Translations under genes and position numbers: made by a program
In this document: positions 1-5,360 of the stretch, piece after piece
Numbering within the stretch: the first letter of the stretch is position 1
Layout of the letters: each line of letters begins with the position of its first letter
Notes under the pieces: generated by a model
What the model was told of the DNA's origin: nothing
Database searches by the model: none
The model's input: the letters and a program-made list of their open reading frames with translations, nothing else
Assembly: GCA_041580375.1 (NCBI GenBank)
Contig: JBFGDZ010000123.1
Coordinates: 1-11,184, forward strand
Direction of reading: 5' to 3'
Length of the DNA stretch: 11,184 nt
Origin: JAPUIN01 sp041580375
GTDB lineage: Bacteria; Acidobacteriota; Polarisedimenticolia; Gp22-AA2

Positions 1-2
1 CG

Positions 3-3000
3 CATGATCTGGCGTACTCGCTGAACTGCCCCGCACCGGCCGCCGGACGGGCGGAGGACGGCGGCCCCGGAACCGGCGCGGCCGTCCTCTCGATCGTCGC
101 GGGCTCGCTCGACGATCTCGGACGCAAGCTGGATCACGCGATCCCACGCCTGCGGGACGCGGAGCGCGGGCGGATCAAGGACGTCGGCGGCATCTACTAC
201 TTCGACGAGAGGCTCCATCGCGAGGGCGGGCCGGCGTTCCTGTTCCCCGGCGAGGGGGCGCAGTATCCGGACATGCTCGCCGATCTCTGTCTGCACTTCC
301 CCGAGGCGCGCGCCTGGTTCGATCTGATGGATCGCGCCTTCCGGGATCACGAGCGCGGGTTTCTGCCCAGCGAGGTGCTGTTCCCGCCGCCCGGGGCCGG
401 GGCGGACGAGGCGGAGTCGCGGATCTGGAGCATGGAGAGCGCCATCGAGTCGGTGTTCGCCGCCGACCAGGCGCTGCACGCCATCCTCACCGCCCTCGGC
501 GTGCGGCCCGCGGCGATCGCCGGCCACAGCACGGGCGAGTATTCCGCGCTCCTGGCGTCGGGGGCGACGGAGGTCGCCGACGAGTCGCGCCTCATCGAGC
601 ACATCCTCGATGGAAACCGGGCGACCGAGAGCGCCGCGCGAAGCGGGGCGGTGCCGCGCGGCGTCCTGCTCGCCGTCGGGCCGGCCGAGCCGGAGATCCT
701 GCGTGAGACCGTGGAGCGCTCGGGCGGCGCGCTGCATCTGGCGATGGACAACTGCCCGCACCAGGCGGTTCTGTGCGGGGACGATGAGTCCGTGTCCCGC
801 GCGCAGCGGGATCTCAAGGAGGCCGGGGCCGTCTGCCAGCGCCTTCCGTTCGAGCGCGCGTACCACACGCCCCTGTTCCGCCCGGTGTGCGAAGAGCTGC
901 GCGGCTTCTACGAGCGGGCGACCTTCCGGTCGCCGCGCGTGCCGCTCTACTCGTGCGCCATCGCGGCGCGCGTTCCGGACGACCCGGCGGAGATTCGCCG
1001 CCTGGCTCTGGCGCAGTGGGCGCTGCCGGTGCGCTTCCGCGAGACGATCGAGGCGATGTACGACGACGGCATCCGCATCTTCATCGAGGTGGGGCCGAGG
1101 GGAAATCTCACGTCGTTCGTGGACGACACGCTGCGCGGCCGGCCGCACCTCGCGATCGCCTCCAACGTGCGCTCGCGCCCGGGCGTCACGCAGCTGCACC
1201 ATTTGCTGGGTCTCCTGGCGGCGCACGGCGCGCCGCTGCGCCTGAACCCCCTGTACGAGAACCGCGGGGCGCGCCGCATCGAGGAGGGCGCCCTGTGGGC
1301 CGGGGCGGCGCCCCGAAAAACGGCGGCCAGCGGCAGGACGGCGACGGTGTCGCTCGCGCTCCCCTCGCTGATCGTCGACGACGACGTGGCCGCTCGGACG
1401 CGCCGTACCGGCGCGGCGTCGCCCGCCGTCGCCGCGTCACCTCCCGCAGGAGCGATCGCGACCGCGCCCGCGCGCGCCGTCGCCGGCCGCCCCGCGTTCG
1501 CGCCGTCCGGAGCCGCGGCCCCGGCCGAAACGGAGCGCGACGGGGCGATGCGCGCGTACCTGGCGACGATGAACCGCTTCCTGGCCGATCAGGAGGATGT
1601 CGTGCGCGCGGCGCTCGGTCGCGCCGCCCGGCCGGGCGATCCGATCCCGGCTCCGCCCCCCGTACCGGAGATCCGCGTCCCGGCCCGGTCCCCCGAGGCG
1701 CCAGCGGAATTCCCGTTCCTGGGCCGGATCGGACGCCCGGGAGCGGACGGGACCGTGCGGACCCGCGTCACCCTGTCGATGGACGAGGCGATCGTCCTCC
1801 GCTCCCACACGCTCGGGGGGAGGATCTCCTCGCGGGAGGATCTGCGGGCGCTTCCCGTCCTGCCTCTCGCGCTCGGGCTCGAGATCATGGCCGAGGCCGC
1901 GGCGGCGGTCCGCCCCGGCGGCGAGGTGGTCGGGATGCGCTCGATCCGGGCCCGGAGGTGGCTGGCCTTCACCCGTCCCCGCGTGACGATCGAGCTGACG
2001 GCGAGGCCCGCCGGCGCGGCCGCCCCGGACGACATCGAGGTGAGCGTGACGGAGGCGGGCGACGGCGGACCGGAGACTCACGGCGCGCCGGTGCTGGCGG
2101 CCACGGTCCGGATCGGGCGTCGCCCGTCCGGCGCCGCGGCCGAGGGCGAGTTCCCGATCCGGGGGGCTCGCGCCCCGCGCTGGCGTCCCGAAGAGCTCTA
2201 CGCGGAGGGCATGACCCACGGCATGTTCCACGGCGCGCCCCTGCGCGGCGTGCGCTCGATCGAGCGCGTCGGCGAGGACGGACTGGAGGGGACGCTCGCC
2301 GGCCTCCCGAAGCGCGGGCTGTTTCTCTCCGACCCGGCGCCGCGTTTCTGCATCGATCCGATCCTGCTCGACGCCGCGGGGCAGCTCGTCGGTTTCTGGA
2401 CGGCCGACGTCCTGCCGGACGCGTTCGTCGTGTTCCCCGTCGAGGTCGATCGCGTGGAGTTCTTCGCGCCGCGCCTCGCGGAGGGGGATGGCGCCCGCGG
2501 CACCGTGCGGATCCGCGGCGTGGACGAGGCGCGGGTGATCGCCGATCTCGAGGTGAGCGACGGGGCCGGGCGCCTGCTGCTGCGCGCGTCGGGCTGGACC
2601 GACCGGCGATTCAGGATGCCGGAGGCTTTCTACGCCTTCCGGCTCGATCCGTCAGGGAAATGCGCGAGCGTCCCCTGGGACGCCCCGCTGTCCGACCCCC
2701 GGCTCGAGCGGGTCGCCGTCTGCCGGCGTCTGGATCGTCCGGATGGATTCGGGGCGAACGACACGGAGTTCTGGCGCCAGGGCCTCGCCTGGCTGGCGCT
2801 CGACGAGGAGGAGCGCGAGACCTGGCTCGGCCTGCGGGCCGCCGATGAGAGGCGGACGATGTGGCTGATGGGAAGGCTGGCCCTCAAGGACGCGGTCCGC
2901 GCGCTGATCAAAGAGCGGCACGGGCTGAGCCTGTACCCCGCCGACATCGCGATCATCCCGGATCCGAGAGGCGGAATCTCGGCCCGCCTCCGCGGCGTCG

Positions 3001-3434
3001 AAGGGATCCCGGCGCCGGCGATCAGCCTGTCACACACCGACGGGGTGGCCGCCGCGATCGCGTCGTCGTCCGGCGCGGCGGGCATCGACATCGAGCGGCT
3101 GCGCGCCCTCGATCCCGCGTTCGAGCGCGCCGCGCTCACGGCGGCGGAGCGCTCCCTCCTCGACGCCAGCGCCGGCGGCGCGAGGCCCGAGTGGTTGCTG
3201 CGCATGTGGTGCGCCAAGGAGGCGGCGGGCAAGGCGCTCGGGACGGGCCTCGACGGCGGGCCGGCGCGATTTGCGATCGAGTCGATCGATCCGCGGAACG
3301 GGACGCTGGCGGTGCGCCGGATGGGCGCTCCCGGGGAGCCCGGTCGCGGCGACGGAGAGATGCTGCACACACACACGGGGCGTGACGGCGATCTCGTTTA
3401 CGCCACGGCCATCCAAAGAGGGGAGGGAGGGTGA
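3..3434 (+). CDS. Type I polyketide/fatty-acid synthase subunit, 5'-partial: (KS)-AT-DH-PPTase
   Basis: The frame is open from base 3, so the ATG at 273 is internal: codons before it encode a KS-AT linker (DLAYSL..., GGIYYF) and the AT start AFLFPGEGAQ (234-263). AT: GHSTGE with nucleophile Ser at 528-530, AYHTPLF with catalytic His at 864-866, and EVGPRGNL near 1087. An Ala/Pro-rich linker (about 1230-1700) contains a helix-like MRAYLATMNRFLADQEDVV segment at 1548-1604. DH (about 1707-2615) is a double hotdog with HxxxG (His 1806-1808) and DxxxQ (Asp 2370-2372, Gln 2382-2384), as expected for PKS dehydratases. PPTase (about 2690-3430) shows GIDIE (Asp 3087-3089, Glu 3093-3095) and WCAKEAAGK (3207-3233), the Mg/CoA-binding signatures. 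These imply malonyl-type loading, dehydration of beta-hydroxyacyl chains, and ACP activation in cis or trans. No ketoreductase or carrier domain is visible between AT and DH. A ketosynthase is inferred upstream from the linker. AT substrate specificity is unknown. Confidence 0.93.
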   Translation, partial: HDLAYSLNCPAPAAGRAEDGGPGTGAAVLSIVAGSLDDLGRKLDHAIPRLRDAERGRIKDVGGIYYFDERLHREGGPAFLFPGEGAQYPDMLADLCLHFPEARAWFDLMDRAFRDHERGFLPSEVLFPPPGAGADEAESRIWSMESAIESVFAADQALHAILTALGVRPAAIAGHSTGEYSALLASGATEVADESRLIEHILDGNRATESAARSGAVPRGVLLAVGPAEPEILRETVERSGGALHLAMDNCPHQAVLCGDDESVSRAQRDLKEAGAVCQRLPFERAYHTPLFRPVCEELRGFYERATFRSPRVPLYSCAIAARVPDDPAEIRRLALAQWALPVRFRETIEAMYDDGIRIFIEVGPRGNLTSFVDDTLRGRPHLAIASNVRSRPGVTQLHHLLGLLAAHGAPLRLNPLYENRGARRIEEGALWAGAAPRKTAASGRTATVSLALPSLIVDDDVAARTRRTGAASPAVAASPPAGAIATAPARAVAGRPAFAPSGAAAPAETERDGAMRAYLATMNRFLADQEDVVRAALGRAARPGDPIPAPPPVPEIRVPARSPEAPAEFPFLGRIGRPGADGTVRTRVTLSMDEAIVLRSHTLGGRISSREDLRALPVLPLALGLEIMAEAAAAVRPGGEVVGMRSIRARRWLAFTRPRVTIELTARPAGAAAPDDIEVSVTEAGDGGPETHGAPVLAATVRIGRRPSGAAAEGEFPIRGARAPRWRPEELYAEGMTHGMFHGAPLRGVRSIERVGEDGLEGTLAGLPKRGLFLSDPAPRFCIDPILLDAAGQLVGFWTADVLPDAFVVFPVEVDRVEFFAPRLAEGDGARGTVRIRGVDEARVIADLEVSDGAGRLLLRASGWTDRRFRMPEAFYAFRLDPSGKCASVPWDAPLSDPRLERVAVCRRLDRPDGFGANDTEFWRQGLAWLALDEEERETWLGLRAADERRTMWLMGRLALKDAVRALIKERHGLSLYPADIAIIPDPRGGISARLRGVEGIPAPAISLSHTDGVAAAIASSSGAAGIDIERLRALDPAFERAALTAAERSLLDASAGGARPEWLLRMWCAKEAAGKALGTGLDGGPARFAIESIDPRNGTLAVRRMGAPGEPGRGDGEMLHTHTGRDGDLVYATAIQRGEGG
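3366..3376 (+). repeat. Short (CA)n tract inside the PPTase C-terminus
   Basis: An 11-base alternating CA run encodes HTHT in a poorly conserved stretch just before the final PPTase strand (DLVYATAI). It is short and probably incidental. A slip here would change only the last ~20 residues of the synthase. Confidence 0.5.
3417..3430 (+). promoter_or_regulatory. Purine-rich ribosome binding site for the ACP gene
   Basis: A run of G and A (AGAGGGGAGGGAGG) lies at the 3' end of the synthase gene. The last GGAGG (3426-3430) is 6 bases from ATG 3437, an ideal spacing. The earlier GGGAGG (3421-3426) would be 4 bases from GTG 3431, so the alternative start two codons upstream cannot be excluded. Either way the ACP is translationally coupled to the synthase. 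Confidence 0.65.
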
Positions 3435-3436
3435 CC

Positions 3437-3778
3437 ATGACGACCGGCACATCAGCGCCCGGCCGGGACGAGCTGTTGCGTGACCTGTTGGGCATTCTGG
3501 GCGATCTCACGAGCGACTGGGACACGGAATTCTCCGGCACGATCGGGGCCGACACGCGTCTAATCGCGGATCTCGCGTTCGAATCGATCGACGTGGTTCA
3601 GCTCATCGTCGCCATCGAGGAGCGCTACCGGCGGCGGGACCTTCCGTTCGAGGAGCTTCTGATGGTCGACGGGCGGTATGTGGAGGAGATCCGCGTCGGT
3701 GAGCTGGTGGAGTTCCTGCACCGGCGGCTCGGCGCGAAGCCGACGATCGCCGGCCCGGCCGGAGCGGAGGTCCGATGA
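3437..3778 (+). CDS. Discrete acyl carrier protein (ACP)
   Basis: This 113-residue acidic protein would carry the growing acyl chain on a phosphopantetheine arm. The attachment serine is Ser50 (3584-3586) in LAFESIDVVQLIVAIEE, the start of ACP helix II; the usual DSL is replaced by ESI. A preceding TRLIADLAF and a following helix (VGELVEFLHRRLG) complete the four-helix fold. The segment LPFEELLMVDGRYVEEI between helices II and IV is longer than in FabF-partner ACPs, consistent with a specialised partner. Start: ATG 3437 has the best-spaced Shine-Dalgarno; GTG 3431, overlapping the synthase stop as GTGA, would add two residues. The neighbouring synthase has a fused PPTase but no visible carrier domain, so this ACP is its most likely substrate (inference). 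Its 3' end overlaps the next gene by ATGA. Confidence 0.9.
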   Translation: MTTGTSAPGRDELLRDLLGILGDLTSDWDTEFSGTIGADTRLIADLAFESIDVVQLIVAIEERYRRRDLPFEELLMVDGRYVEEIRVGELVEFLHRRLGAKPTIAGPAGAEVR

Positions 3779-5352
3779 GCCGCACGGTCCTGTTCGGCCT
3801 CGACGGGGCCACGTTCACCGTGCTCGAACCCCTGATGCGGGACGGCACGATGCCCCATCTCAAAGCGTTCGCCGAGGGGGGCGTCCGCGCCGATCTGCTC
3901 TCCACGCCCAATCCCGTGACGCCGCCCGGGTGGACGTCGATGATCACCGGGCGCAGCCCCGGCCATCACGGGATCCTCGATTTCGTGCGCGCCGAGGAGC
4001 GGCCGCGCGGCATGTACTTCACCATCACCAACTCGCGGGACGTGCGGTGCGAGACGCTGTGGTCGATCGCGGGGCGCCAGGGGAGGCGCATCACGGCCCT
4101 CAATTTCTACGGCATGTCCCCGCCGCGGCCCGTGAACGGGAACACGATCCCGGGATTCGTGCCGGGCCGCCACCTGCGGCGCTCCTCGTGGCCGCGGGAC
4201 CTGTTCGAGCGCCTGGCGCCTCTCGGCGACGGCTTCGACCCCAGGGAGCTGGGGATGGACCTGGACATCGAGAAGAAGTGCATCCAGGGGCTCTCGGAGG
4301 ACGACTACGAGGCCTGGATCACCCGCCACATCGAGCGCGAGGGGCGCTGGCAGGCGGTCCTCCGCCACCTGATGACGTCGGATCCGTGCGACCTCACCGC
4401 CATCGTCTTCGACGGCGTGGACAAGCTGCAGCACCTGTGCTGGCGTTTCATCGACCCGGTCCTGTTCCCCGCGCGACCCGGCGCGTTCGAGCGACGCATC
4501 CGGGACCTGTGCCTCAACTACTTCCGCCAGCTGGACGGCTTTCTGGGAGAGGTCGAAGCGCTGGCCGGGGAGGACGCGCGGATCTTCATCGCCTCCGATC
4601 ACGGCTTCGGCGCCACGACGGAGGTCGTCTACATCAACGTCTGGCTGCAGCGCCGGGGGCTCCTGACCTGGGCCGACGGCGCGCCGCTCGACGACGGCGC
4701 GGGGATCATGGTGGATCGGCTGAAGAACCACGTCAGCCTGCTCGAGTGGAAGAGGACGAAGGCGTACGCGCTGACCCCGAGCAGCAACGGCGTGTTCATC
4801 CGCGGCGTCGCGGCGCCGGAGTACGAGTCGTTCCGCTCCCGGCTCATCGAGGATCTCCGGTCGTTCCGGGATCCGCGGACCGGGGAGGCGATCATCACCT
4901 CCGTCCGAACGCGCGAGGAGGCGTTTCCGGGCGCGGCAATGCGCCTGGCGCCCGATCTCACCCTGACGCTGCGCGACGGCGGTCTCGTCTCGATCCTCAA
5001 TGCCGAAGAGGTTCTCAGGCCGCGTCCGGAGCCGGCGGGAACGCACCGTCCCGAGGGCGTCTTCCTGGCGAAAGGCCCGGGCATCCGGGCCGGGGAGCGC
5101 CTCGAGTCTCTGTCGATCCTCGACGTGGCTCCGGCGCTGCTGCACAGCCTCGGCCTCGAGGTGCCGGTCGATCTCGAGGGGCGGTTCCCCATCGAGGCGT
5201 ACGAGCCGGCGCACCTGCGCCTCCACCCGGGACGCACCGGCGAGCCGACCCGGCCGCCCGGCGAATTCGCGGACGGATCGGCCGATCCGATGGACGCGGA
5301 GGCGGAGACGGCGATCATGAACCGGCTGAGGGATCTCGGCTACATCGAATAG
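3775..5352 (+). CDS. Alkaline-phosphatase-superfamily phosphodiesterase (type I phosphodiesterase/nucleotide pyrophosphatase family)
   Basis: This 525-residue protein belongs to the two-metal phosphodiesterase/pyrophosphatase branch (Pfam family Phosphodiest). All expected active-site residues can be placed: Asp10 in GLDG, candidate nucleophile Thr49 in PVTPPGWTSMITG, Asp216 and His220 in DGVDKLQH, Asp275 and His276 in SDHGFG, and His424 in THRPEG. The PGHHGILDF block (62-70) is also typical, as is the ending RLRDLGYIE. No signal peptide or membrane segment is evident, so a cytoplasmic location is likely. The family hydrolyses or transfers phosphoesters; the substrate here is unknown. Within a synthase operon it could act on a phosphorylated or nucleotide-activated intermediate, or on a phospholipid head group (inference). 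Start ATG 3775 overlaps the ACP stop (ATGA) and has GGAGG at 3766-3770, four bases upstream. Confidence 0.9.
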   Translation: MSRTVLFGLDGATFTVLEPLMRDGTMPHLKAFAEGGVRADLLSTPNPVTPPGWTSMITGRSPGHHGILDFVRAEERPRGMYFTITNSRDVRCETLWSIAGRQGRRITALNFYGMSPPRPVNGNTIPGFVPGRHLRRSSWPRDLFERLAPLGDGFDPRELGMDLDIEKKCIQGLSEDDYEAWITRHIEREGRWQAVLRHLMTSDPCDLTAIVFDGVDKLQHLCWRFIDPVLFPARPGAFERRIRDLCLNYFRQLDGFLGEVEALAGEDARIFIASDHGFGATTEVVYINVWLQRRGLLTWADGAPLDDGAGIMVDRLKNHVSLLEWKRTKAYALTPSSNGVFIRGVAAPEYESFRSRLIEDLRSFRDPRTGEAIITSVRTREEAFPGAAMRLAPDLTLTLRDGGLVSILNAEEVLRPRPEPAGTHRPEGVFLAKGPGIRAGERLESLSILDVAPALLHSLGLEVPVDLEGRFPIEAYEPAHLRLHPGRTGEPTRPPGEFADGSADPMDAEAETAIMNRLRDLGYIE

Positions 5353-5355
5353 GAG
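5351..5355 (+). promoter_or_regulatory. Ribosome binding site fixing the GTG start at 5361
   Basis: AGGAG overlaps the stop codon of the preceding phosphodiesterase gene and lies 5 bases before GTG 5361. The reading frame is open far upstream, so this site and the onset of hydrolase homology (RIDGIDINYRQAG) decide the start. Confidence 0.7.
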
Positions 5356-5360
5356 CGGGT

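Noticed and set aside
273..275. ATG 273 as the start of the synthase gene
   Set aside because: The frame is open back to base 3 and encodes the KS-AT linker and the AFLFPGEGAQ start of the AT, so the true start is upstream of the window.
887..2848. 653-residue + strand open frame overlapping the synthase
   Set aside because: Its translation is Arg/Gly/Ala/Pro-rich low complexity; the overlapping frame has clear AT and DH motifs.
3366..3376. CA repeat as a phase-variation switch
   Set aside because: Only 11 bases long and at the very end of a large gene; too short to support a claim of contingency behaviour.
1..3434. Calling the synthase an enediyne PKS (PksE)
   Set aside because: The PPTase placement fits, but the internal ACP and KR are missing from the visible part and no enediyne accessory genes are seen.
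3625..5226. Long minus-strand open frame opposite the phosphodiesterase, and similar ones at 5340-8270 and 8267-10447
   Set aside because: They are high-GC antisense shadows of well-supported + strand genes, with low-complexity Arg/Ala/Gly/Pro-rich translations and no recognisable motifs.
3678..5360. Upstream extension of the hydrolase/radical SAM frame to before 5361
   Set aside because: That stretch is out of frame with the phosphodiesterase and translates to low-complexity sequence; hydrolase homology and an RBS begin at GTG 5361.
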